64,000 nucleotides of DNA from Phytomonospora endophytica (GTDB lineage Bacteria > Actinomycetota > Actinomycetes > Mycobacteriales > Micromonosporaceae), in assembly GCF_014202425.1 (NCBI RefSeq), contig NZ_JACHGT010000004.1, positions 262,307-326,306 of the forward strand, written 5' to 3'. This document shows, piece by piece, positions 18,347-26,128 of this stretch. The notes under the pieces are model-generated. The model ran no database searches. It was given only the letters and a program-made list of their open reading frames with translations, and was not told the origin of the DNA. The position numbers and the translations under genes were made by a program. Numbering within the stretch: position 1 is the first letter of the stretch; each line of letters starts with the position of its first letter.

Positions 18347-19351
18347 TCAGTCGCTCGCCCGCCGCGGCGCCCCCGTCGACGCCCGGACCACCAGTTCGGC
18401 GTCGAACAGCATCTCCTCGGTACCGCCGCGCAGACCGCCGATCCGTTCGAGGAGCAGCGATACCACCGCCCGGCCCATGGCCTCCACCGGCCGGCGCAGG
18501 GTCGTCAACGGCGGCTCGGTGTGGGTCAGCGCCGGGTCGTCGTCGAAGCCGATCAGCGAGACGTCGCGGGGCACGGACAGGCCGAGCCGGCGGGCCGCGC
18601 GGACGGCGCCCATCGTGAGCGCGTGATCGGCGCAGACCAGCGCGGTGGCCCCCGCCGCGACCAGACGCGTGGCGGCGGCCTGCCCGTCCTCGGCGGTGAG
18701 TTCGGTCCGGGTCACCAGTTCCGGCCAGGCCGCACCGCTGAAGGCGGCCCGGTGCGCGGCCAGCCACCGTCGTGACGGCAGGTGGGTCTCGGGGCCGAGC
18801 AGGAGGCCGATGTCGCGGTGTCCGAGCGCCGTCAGGTGTTCCCGGGCGAGCCCGGCCGCGTGACCGTCCTCAATGGACACATGAGGCAGCGGCACGGCGA
18901 GGTCACCGGCGTTGAGCAGCACGGTGGGCAGGCCGCGCTCGGCGAGTCGCCGGTAGGGCTCGTCGCGGCCGTCGGCGAACTGGTAACCGCCGCCGAGGAA
19001 CACCGCGCCCGACACCGCCTGGGCGAACAGCAGCTCGGTGTAGGCCTCCTCGCTCAAGGTCTCGCCCGCGCCGGTGCACAGGACGGGCGCGAAACCGCGC
19101 CGGGCGAGGGCCCCGGAGACGACCTCGGTCAACGCCGCCGCCGGGGCGCTGAGCGCGGGCAGGACGAGGCCGACGAGCCGCGCGCGCCCCTCGCGCAGCT
19201 TGACCGGCCGCTCGTAGCCGAGATCGGCGAGGGCGGCCAGGACCGCGGCCCGCGTCGTCGGTGAGATGCCCGGCCGGGCGTTGAGGACCCGCGAGACCGT
19301 CGACTGGCTGACCCCCGCGCGAGCGGCGACAGCGGCCAGATTGCTTGCCAT
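18347..19351 (-). CDS. LacI-family transcriptional regulator (first of divergent pair)
   Basis: A 334-residue LacI/GalR repressor. The N-terminal HTH (VAARAGVSQSTVSRVLN, about residues 8-24) includes the recognition helix, followed by a periplasmic-binding-protein-like sugar domain ending with the family motif SLIGFDDDPA. The ATG at 19351 has no ribosome site and lies 6 bases after a TAGACT -10 element, so a leaderless mRNA is likely. The protein is clearly paralogous to the divergent LacI gene at 19427. It probably senses an oligosaccharide released by the neighbouring secreted glycanases, an inference from location. Confidence 0.92.
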   Translation of the reverse strand: MASNLAAVAARAGVSQSTVSRVLNARPGISPTTRAAVLAALADLGYERPVKLREGRARLVGLVLPALSAPAAALTEVVSGALARRGFAPVLCTGAGETLSEEAYTELLFAQAVSGAVFLGGGYQFADGRDEPYRRLAERGLPTVLLNAGDLAVPLPHVSIEDGHAAGLAREHLTALGHRDIGLLLGPETHLPSRRWLAAHRAAFSGAAWPELVTRTELTAEDGQAAATRLVAAGATALVCADHALTMGAVRAARRLGLSVPRDVSLIGFDDDPALTHTEPPLTTLRRPVEAMGRAVVSLLLERIGGLRGGTEEMLFDAELVVRASTGAPRRASD

Positions 19352-19426
19352 GGCGGCAGTCTAGCCATTCTGTCCAAAACTTTGCATGCCCTGTTCGGTT
19401 TTTGCGAAGACGGCTAGGCTCTGCGC
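19352..19426. promoter_or_regulatory. Compact divergent LacI/LacI promoter region
   Basis: The 75 bp between two divergent LacI genes carry mirrored -10 elements: TAGACT read leftward and TAGGCT read rightward. Each ends within about 6-11 bases of its start codon and neither start has a Shine-Dalgarno sequence, pointing to leaderless transcripts. The 40-odd bases between them include TTTGCATGCC and TTTTTGCG segments, possible shared operators. Confidence 0.55.
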
Positions 19427-20416
19427 ATGACGACACGACTCGAAGAGGTGGCCGAGCTCGCGGGCGTCAGCAGCGCGACCGTGAGTCGTGTCCTCAATGG
19501 ACGGACCGGCACCTCCGCCCGGAGCCGCGACGCCGTGCTGACCGCCCTCGACGTGCTCGGGTACCGGCGTCCCGCCGCCGCCCGCGCCGAGCCGGGAAGC
19601 CTCATCGGCCTGGTCGTCCCCGACCTGCGCAACCCGATCTTTCCCGCATTCGCCGACCTCATCGCGGCCGCGCTCGTCCGGCGCGGCCTGGTTCCGTTGC
19701 TGTGCGCCCGCACCCCCGACGGCATCTCCGAGGCCGACCACATCGAGCTGCTGCTCGCGCACGGCACCGGCGGCGTCATCTTCATCGGCGGCAGCCTCGC
19801 CGACGCCGGTCCGGAGCATCGCCGCACCCTGACCGACCGCGGGATGCCCGTGGTGCTGGTCAACGCCGCCGACGGCCACTCCGGCGCGGCGACGGTCGCC
19901 GTGGACGACGCCGACGCCGTCGGCAGGGCCCTCGCCCACCTCGCCGACCTGGGGCACCGGCGGATCGGCCTCGTCGCCGGACCTGACGGCCACGCCCCCT
20001 CCGACCGCAAGGTCGCCGCCTTCACCGCCCGCCTGCCCGGCATGCCCGTCGCGCACGCGATGTTCACCGCCGAAGGCGGCCGCGCGACCGCCGCGCGACT
20101 CCTCGACGCGCGGGTCACGGCCCTGGTGTGCGCCAGCGACGCGCTCGCGCTCGGCGCGATCCGCGCCGTCCGCCGGCGCGGCCTCGACGTCCCGCGCGAC
20201 GTGTCGGTCATCGGCTTCGACGACTCCGCGTACATGCCCGTCACCGATCCGCCCTTGACGACGCTGCGGCAGCCGGTCGCCGCGATCGCCTCGGCCGCCG
20301 TGGCGGCGCTGGCCGGCCTGCTCGCGGGCCGCGGCGATCAGGCGGGTGGACTCCTCTTCGAGCCGGAACTCATCGTCCGCGAGACGACCGGTCCGCCACC
20401 GCGCTCGAATGCCTGA
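19427..20416 (+). CDS. LacI-family transcriptional regulator (second of divergent pair)
   Basis: A 329-residue LacI/GalR protein: HTH VAELAGVSSATVSRVLNG (about residues 7-24), then a sugar-binding core containing GLVVPDLRNPIFP and SVIGFDDSAYMP. It has no ribosome site upstream of the ATG. It lies 186 bp before the first GH87 glycanase gene on the same strand and is the best candidate for controlling it. Its similarity to the divergent LacI indicates tandem or inverted duplication, possibly with effector specialisation. Confidence 0.92.
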   Translation: MTTRLEEVAELAGVSSATVSRVLNGRTGTSARSRDAVLTALDVLGYRRPAAARAEPGSLIGLVVPDLRNPIFPAFADLIAAALVRRGLVPLLCARTPDGISEADHIELLLAHGTGGVIFIGGSLADAGPEHRRTLTDRGMPVVLVNAADGHSGAATVAVDDADAVGRALAHLADLGHRRIGLVAGPDGHAPSDRKVAAFTARLPGMPVAHAMFTAEGGRATAARLLDARVTALVCASDALALGAIRAVRRRGLDVPRDVSVIGFDDSAYMPVTDPPLTTLRQPVAAIASAAVAALAGLLAGRGDQAGGLLFEPELIVRETTGPPPRSNA

Positions 20417-20542
20417 ATTTCAGGCGACTGCTAGAAACCAGACTCCATCAAGTAGCTTTCTTGCAATCGGTTCTGGACTTCCTGCCCTACTCTCCCTATC
20501 CTTCTGCCAACGCCGCATGGCCGTGACGCCCGCGCAACTCAT

Positions 20543-20571
20543 GCGAAACAAGGACGCAACGGCCGTTTCGC
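20543..20571. promoter_or_regulatory. Inverted repeat upstream of first GH87 gene (candidate operator)
   Basis: GCGAAAC (20543-20549) and GTTTCGC (20565-20571) form an inverted repeat with a 15-bp spacer, 31 bp before the ATG. It may be a LacI-type operator or the leader of the glycanase mRNA. Evidence is symmetry and position only. Confidence 0.35.
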
Positions 20572-20601
20572 CGACGTCGGCGTGCACCGAAGGGACCGCA
20601 C

Positions 20602-23571
20602 ATGAGCAGCGGCAAGGCATCGACCGACCTTCGCCCCACCCCGACCCCACCCGCCCGGCGCACCCGGTTCGTCCTCGCGGCCGCCGCTTTAGCGGCCGTC
20701 ACCGCCGGCGCCCTCCTCGTCGCCAACACGGCCCTCGCCGGATCGACGGTGTACCAGGCCGAATCGGCGTCCCTGTCCGGCGGCGCCGTCGTCGCCTCCG
20801 ACCACTCCGGCTACAGCGGGAGCGGCTTCGTCGGTGGATACACCGACGCCAACCGGGGTGCCGCGGCCACGACCTTCGCCGTCAGCACCGCGGCCGCCGG
20901 TTCACACCGGCTGTCCCTGCGCTACGCCAACGGCACGACCGCGCAGATGTCGCTTTCCCTGTACGTCAACGGAACCCGCGTCCGACAGGTCGCACTTCCC
21001 GCCACGGCGAACTGGGACACCTGGGCCGCCCGCGACGAGACCGTCACCCTCCCGGCCGGCCGCGGCAGCGTCGCCTATCGCTTCGATTCCGGCGACTCCG
21101 GCAACGTCAACCTCGACAGCCTCACCGTCACCGACATCGCCGCACCACCGGCCGGAACCCACGAGGCCGAATCGGCGTCCCTGTCCGGCGGCGCCGTCGT
21201 CGCCACCGATCACCCCGGCTACACCGGAAGCGGCTTCGTCGGCGGATACACCGACGGCAACAAGGGCGCGGCCGCCACGACCTTCACCGTGAGCGCCGTC
21301 GCCGGTCAGGCGACCACGACCTTGCGCTACGCCAACGGAACCGGCGCCACGATGACGCTGTCGCTGTACGTCAACGGAACACGCGCCCGGCAGATCCTCC
21401 TCCCGCCGACGTCCCATTGGGACACTTGGGGGACCGCCGCCGAGACGGTCTCCCTAACCTCCGGCGCCAACACGATCGCCTACCGCTTCGACACCACCGA
21501 CTCCGGCAACGTCAACCTCGACAACATCACCGTCGTCGCCGACGCACCGAGCCCCACCGGCTCGCCCAGCCCGAGCGAACCGCCGCCCGGCGGGCAGGTC
21601 TACGAACTCGAAACCGCCTTCCGCGCGGGCGGCCCGGCGGTCGCGACCTCCATCGGCGGCTACGGCGGCTCGGGCTACGTCACCGGCTTCACCACGGTCG
21701 GCGCCCGCGTCATCCGCACCGTCAACGTTCCCGGCGCGAAGACCACGGCCGTGACCGTCCGGTACGGCAACACGACCGGCTCGGCCAAGACCCTCAGCGT
21801 CCACGTCAACGGCCGCAAGACCGGCCAGATCGTCCTTCCCGCGGGCACCGGCTGGCTCACCGCGAGCCAGAACCTCGCCCTGCGCTCGGGCGTCAACCTC
21901 GTCGCCTTCCAGTACGACAGCGGCGACAGCGGCGGTGTCGCGCTCGACAACGTGACCGTCGCGGGCGGTGCCGCGCTCGCCGCGCGAGGCGCCACCGTCC
22001 CGTACACCGAGTACGAGGCCGAGAACGGATCCACCAACGGCACGCTCATCGGCCCGGACCGTACGTACCGCACCATCGCCTCGGAGTCCTCCGGCCGCCG
22101 CGCGGTCCGCCTCGACAACGCCGGGAAGTACACCCAGTTCACCCTCACCGCCCCCGCCAACTCCGTCGTCGTGCGCCACTCCATCCCCGACAACGCCGCC
22201 GGGACCGGGATCACCGCGCCACTCGCCCTGTACGCCAACGGAACCAAGGTCACGGACCTCCAGCTCACCTCCGCCTACAGCTGGGTCTACGGCGACTACC
22301 CCTTCCCCAACGACCCCGGCCTCGGCGGGGCCCACCGCTTCTACGACGAGACCCGCGCCAAACTGGCCGCCACGTACCCGATCGGGACGGTCTTTCGGCT
22401 CCAGAACGAAACCGCGACGCCGATCACCGTCGACCTCCTCGACACCGAGACCGTCGAAGCCGCCTACACACCGCCCGCGGGCGCCCTCGACATCACCGCC
22501 TACGGCGCCGTCTCCGGCGGAGGCGACGACACCGGCGCGATCCGTTCGGCGATCAGCGCCGCCAGGTCGCAGGGCAAGAGCGTCTGGATCCCTTCCGGGA
22601 CCTTCGATCTGACCGCGCGCGTCGACGTCGACAACGTCGCGATCCGCGGCGCCGGCATGTGGCACGCGACCCTGCGCGGCAACAACGGCCGTGGCGGGTT
22701 CTACGCCGTCGGCGGCAACGTCCAGCTCGCCGACTTCACCTTCGCCGGCGACGTCCGCCACCGCGACCCCGACGGCGTGGTCACCACCGACGCGGCCATG
22801 GAGGGCGAGTTCGGCTCGGGCTCACTGATCCACAACGTGTGGATCGAACACTCCAAGGTCGGCCTGTGGGCCAGGGGGAACACCAACGGCCTCTACCTGG
22901 CGGCCGTGCGGATCCGCGACACCTTCGCCGACGGCGTCAACCTCAACAACGGTGTCCGCGACAGCCGGGTCGAGCAGAGCGTCCTGCGCAACACCGGCGA
23001 TGACGCGCTGGCGATGTGGTCGCAGTCGGCGCCGGTCGTCAACACCGCCTTCACCTTCAACACCGCGACACTGCCGATGCTGGCGAACACGTCGGCGATC
23101 TACGGCGGCACCGACAACCGCATCGAGGACAACCTGTTCTCCGACACCGTCTACACCGCCTCGGGCGTCATCGTCAGCACCTGGCACGCCGCACTGCCCT
23201 TCGCCGGGACGACGACGGTCCAGCGCAACACGCTGACCCGCACCGGAGGCCGCAACAACGACTGGAACCGTAACCTCGGCGCGGTCTGGATCTACGCCGA
23301 GGCGAGGGACATGACCGCACCGATCGTGATCCGGGACCTCGTCGTCAACGACAGCACCTACCAGGCGATCCTCCTCGAACGCGACCGGACGATCACCAAC
23401 GTCACCTTCCAGCGCGTGACCGTGACCGGCGCGGGGACCTACGGCATCGACATTCGCGCGAGCGGCGGCGCCCGCTTCGAGTACGTCACCGTCACCGGCG
23501 CCGTCTCTGGCGGCCTCAACAACCAGACCGGCTACACGATCGACCGCGGACCAGGCAACACCGGCTGGTGA
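20602..23571 (+). CDS. Secreted GH87 alpha-1,3-glucanase/mycodextranase with three CBM35-like modules
   Basis: A 989-residue exported protein. The signal/anchor ends at about residue 46. Three CBM35/CBM6-like beta-sandwiches (about 47-183, 186-313, 333-455) follow; the first two are near-duplicates (EAESASLSGGAVVA) and a Pro/Ser linker precedes the third. The catalytic unit (about 465-989) has a beta-sandwich (PYTEYEAENG) and a right-handed beta-helix. Asp777 in FADGVNLNNG and Asp800-Asp801 in NTGDDALAMWS have the 23/24-residue spacing of the GH87 catalytic aspartates, as I recall it. The enzyme should hydrolyse alpha-1,3-glucosidic links in fungal alpha-glucan, nigeran or mutan. Codon 30 is TTA (20689-20691). 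GH87 versus another beta-helix lyase is the main uncertainty. Confidence 0.82.
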   Translation: MSSGKASTDLRPTPTPPARRTRFVLAAAALAAVTAGALLVANTALAGSTVYQAESASLSGGAVVASDHSGYSGSGFVGGYTDANRGAAATTFAVSTAAAGSHRLSLRYANGTTAQMSLSLYVNGTRVRQVALPATANWDTWAARDETVTLPAGRGSVAYRFDSGDSGNVNLDSLTVTDIAAPPAGTHEAESASLSGGAVVATDHPGYTGSGFVGGYTDGNKGAAATTFTVSAVAGQATTTLRYANGTGATMTLSLYVNGTRARQILLPPTSHWDTWGTAAETVSLTSGANTIAYRFDTTDSGNVNLDNITVVADAPSPTGSPSPSEPPPGGQVYELETAFRAGGPAVATSIGGYGGSGYVTGFTTVGARVIRTVNVPGAKTTAVTVRYGNTTGSAKTLSVHVNGRKTGQIVLPAGTGWLTASQNLALRSGVNLVAFQYDSGDSGGVALDNVTVAGGAALAARGATVPYTEYEAENGSTNGTLIGPDRTYRTIASESSGRRAVRLDNAGKYTQFTLTAPANSVVVRHSIPDNAAGTGITAPLALYANGTKVTDLQLTSAYSWVYGDYPFPNDPGLGGAHRFYDETRAKLAATYPIGTVFRLQNETATPITVDLLDTETVEAAYTPPAGALDITAYGAVSGGGDDTGAIRSAISAARSQGKSVWIPSGTFDLTARVDVDNVAIRGAGMWHATLRGNNGRGGFYAVGGNVQLADFTFAGDVRHRDPDGVVTTDAAMEGEFGSGSLIHNVWIEHSKVGLWARGNTNGLYLAAVRIRDTFADGVNLNNGVRDSRVEQSVLRNTGDDALAMWSQSAPVVNTAFTFNTATLPMLANTSAIYGGTDNRIEDNLFSDTVYTASGVIVSTWHAALPFAGTTTVQRNTLTRTGGRNNDWNRNLGAVWIYAEARDMTAPIVIRDLVVNDSTYQAILLERDRTITNVTFQRVTVTGAGTYGIDIRASGGARFEYVTVTGAVSGGLNNQTGYTIDRGPGNTGW

Positions 23572-23578
23572 CCGCGTC

Positions 23579-23607
23579 CCGGGCGCCCTCCCACCGGGGG
23601 CGCCCGG
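23579..23607 (+). terminator. Hairpin between the two GH87 genes
   Basis: Arms 23579-23588 and 23598-23607 (10 bp, 9-base loop), 8 bases after the first GH87 stop and 27 before the next start. It could attenuate read-through into the second gene rather than stop it fully. Confidence 0.65.
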
Positions 23608-23633
23608 CATCCGCACGCCCTTACGGAGCCCAC

Positions 23634-26081
23634 ATGCGAAACCGAACCCTCGCCCGCCTCGCCGCGGTGGCGGCGGTGAGCGCCGCGCTCGCCGCCGTCC
23701 CCGCGACGGCCGACGCCGCGCCCCCGCGCGTCACGATTCCCAGCCTTCCGGGCACGGCCCTGCCACTGCCCGCCGACGTCGGCGCCGCCGTCCCCTTCAC
23801 CGAGTACGAGGCCGAACACGCGCGGACGACCGGTGCCGTCCTCGGCCCGGACCGCGCCTACACCCACCTCGCCGCCGAGGCCTCCGGCCGCCGCGCGGTC
23901 GCGCTCGACCCGGGCGAGTACGTCGAGTTCGTCCTCGCCCGCACGGCCGATGCCGTCGACGTGCGTTACTCCATTCAGGACGGCCGGGAGACGACGCTGC
24001 GCACGCGGATCGACGGGCGCGCCGGTCCCGGCCTGGCCTTGACGTCGGCCTACGCGCACGCCTACGGACTGTTCCCCTTCACCAACGACCCGGCCGACGG
24101 CGGGGCTCACCACTTCTTCGACGACGCGCGCGTGATGTTCCCCCGCACACTCCCTGCCGGGACCCGCGTTCGCTTCGAGGCGGTAGCGCCGACCGTGCTG
24201 GACCTCGCCGACTTCGAGACCGTCGGCCCGGCGCCGTCGCAGCCCGCCGGCTACCTGGACGCGACCGACTTCGGCGCCGACCCGAGCGGCGGAACCGAGT
24301 CCCTGCAGGCGATCCAGGCCGCGATCGACGCCGCCCGCGACAGCGCGACAGGGCTGTGGATCCCGCCCGGGAGGTACCGCGTCGGAGGCAAACTCCGCGT
24401 CGACGAGGTGACCGTGCGCGGCGCCGGACCGTGGCGGACGGTGCTGACCGGGCCGGGCGTCGGCGTCTTCGGCACCGACGCCCCCGACCCGAGCACGAAC
24501 GTGCACCTGTCGGACTTCGCCGTGTTCGGCGAGACGACCGTTCGGGACGACACGATCGCCGACAGCGGTTTCGGCGGATCCTTCGGCGGTGCGTCCACGA
24601 TCGACAACGTGTGGATCGAGCACACCAAGGTCGGCATGTGGTTCGACGGGCCCTCGGAAGGGCTCACGGTCAGCCGCGCGCGCATCAAGAACGTCTGGGC
24701 CGACGGCATCAACCTCCACAATGGAGTGAGCCGGACCACGATCCGCGACACCTTCGTGCGCAACACCGGCGACGACGGCATGGCGATGTGGTCGGACCGC
24801 AACGCCGACCACCACAACGCCTTCACCCGCAACACCGTGGTACTTCCCCTGCTGGCCAACGCCTTCGCCGTCTATGGCGGCCACGACAACATCGTGACCG
24901 GCAACATCGCCGCCGACAGCGTCACGCAGGGCGGCGGGATCCACGTCGCCAACCGCTTCGGTTCGGTGCCCCTGGCCGGTACCACGACGCTGTCGTGGAA
25001 CCTGTTGGTGCGCGCCGGATCGCTCGTGCCCAACGACCCCGTCCAGATCGGCGCGATCTGGTTCTGGGCCGCCGACGCGCCCATGACCGGCGCGATCCGC
25101 GTCGAAGGCGAGCGCCTGATCGACTCCTCCTACGCGGGCGTGCAGTTCTACGGTGGCGACATCACCGGCGTCACCGTCGATCGCGTGGCAATCCTCGGGG
25201 CGGGCTCCTTCGCCGTCCAGGTCCAGGCGACGGGCGCGGCGAGCTTCAGCCGCGTCGTGGCCGGGGGTCTCGGCGAGGCGGGCGTCCACACCTGCGGCGA
25301 CGGCTTCGCCCTCACCCGCGGCAAGGGCAACATCGGCTGGGGCACGAGCACGTGCGGTCTTCCCGCCGCCGGGCAGCTGGAACTCGCCCCGGCCGCGGGG
25401 CTCGACTTCGGCTTCCACTCTCTCGGCGAGTCGGCGACCTTGCCGCTGACGGTCACCAACCCCGGCCCCGATCCCGTCGAGGTCACCGCGATCCGCCCAC
25501 CGGCGGGCTTCACCGTCCTCGGCGGCACCTGCCCGACCATCGCGGTCGGCGCGAACTGCACCGTCCTCATCGGATTCGCGCCGGTCACCGCGGGGTTCTT
25601 CCAGGGCCGCATGGTCCTCGAAACGACCTCACCGGCCGGTCCCTACGTCGTCGGCCTCACCGGGATCGGCTTCGACCCCGACGGCAACCTCGCCCTGGGC
25701 CGCACCGCCACGGCGAGTTCCACGGCGGGCTGGTGGCTGCCGCCGTCGAACGTCGTCGACGGTGACCAGGGCACCTACTTCGAGAGCGCCAACGGGGCCT
25801 TCCCGCAGACCCTCGGCGTCGACCTCGGCCGGGACTTCACCGTCGGCCGTATCGTGCTGAAACTCCCGGACGGCTGGGGAACCCGCACACAGACGATCGC
25901 CCTCACCGTCGACGGCACGCCTCTGTTGGCGGCCACCGACCACAGCTTCGACCCCGCGACCGGAAACGCCGTCACCATCACGTTTTCGGCCGTCTCCGCC
26001 CGCGAACTGGTCTTGACCTTCACCGGCAACACGGGCTGGCCCGCCGCCCAGATCTCCGAGTTCGAGGTCTACGCGCACTGA
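23634..26081 (+). CDS. Secreted GH87 alpha-1,3-glucanase/mycodextranase with Ig-like and discoidin domains
   Basis: An 815-residue exported protein. The ATG at 23634 follows GGAG and starts a clean signal peptide ending at about ADA28. The catalytic unit (about 45-570) is paralogous to the preceding gene's: beta-sandwich PFTEYEAEHAR, then a beta-helix with Asp357 (WADGINLHNG) and Asp380-Asp381 (NTGDDGMAMWS), again spaced 23/24. C-terminal modules differ from the neighbour: a choice-of-anchor-D/ASH-type Ig-like domain (about 582-680) and an F5/8-type discoidin/CBM32-like domain (about 684-815; NLALGRTATASS). The two enzymes therefore share chemistry but are targeted differently. I saw no TTA codon. 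A bidirectional terminator follows. Confidence 0.82.
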   Translation: MRNRTLARLAAVAAVSAALAAVPATADAAPPRVTIPSLPGTALPLPADVGAAVPFTEYEAEHARTTGAVLGPDRAYTHLAAEASGRRAVALDPGEYVEFVLARTADAVDVRYSIQDGRETTLRTRIDGRAGPGLALTSAYAHAYGLFPFTNDPADGGAHHFFDDARVMFPRTLPAGTRVRFEAVAPTVLDLADFETVGPAPSQPAGYLDATDFGADPSGGTESLQAIQAAIDAARDSATGLWIPPGRYRVGGKLRVDEVTVRGAGPWRTVLTGPGVGVFGTDAPDPSTNVHLSDFAVFGETTVRDDTIADSGFGGSFGGASTIDNVWIEHTKVGMWFDGPSEGLTVSRARIKNVWADGINLHNGVSRTTIRDTFVRNTGDDGMAMWSDRNADHHNAFTRNTVVLPLLANAFAVYGGHDNIVTGNIAADSVTQGGGIHVANRFGSVPLAGTTTLSWNLLVRAGSLVPNDPVQIGAIWFWAADAPMTGAIRVEGERLIDSSYAGVQFYGGDITGVTVDRVAILGAGSFAVQVQATGAASFSRVVAGGLGEAGVHTCGDGFALTRGKGNIGWGTSTCGLPAAGQLELAPAAGLDFGFHSLGESATLPLTVTNPGPDPVEVTAIRPPAGFTVLGGTCPTIAVGANCTVLIGFAPVTAGFFQGRMVLETTSPAGPYVVGLTGIGFDPDGNLALGRTATASSTAGWWLPPSNVVDGDQGTYFESANGAFPQTLGVDLGRDFTVGRIVLKLPDGWGTRTQTIALTVDGTPLLAATDHSFDPATGNAVTITFSAVSARELVLTFTGNTGWPAAQISEFEVYAH

Positions 26082-26088
26082 CGGGCCC

Positions 26089-26124
26089 CTGAGCGCCGTG
26101 CGCGAGTCCGCGCGCGGCGCTCAG
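26089..26124. terminator. Bidirectional hairpin between convergent genes
   Basis: About 15 paired bases including one G-U, closing a 6-base loop, 8 bases after the GH87 stop and 5 bases from the stop of the convergent gene. Confidence 0.85.
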
Positions 26125-26128
26125 CGGG

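Noticed and set aside
18127-18618. Alternative 163-codon frame overlapping the small Cys-rich ORF and the LacI gene
   Set aside because: Overlaps most of a certain LacI C-terminus; Arg/Ser/Pro-rich noise.
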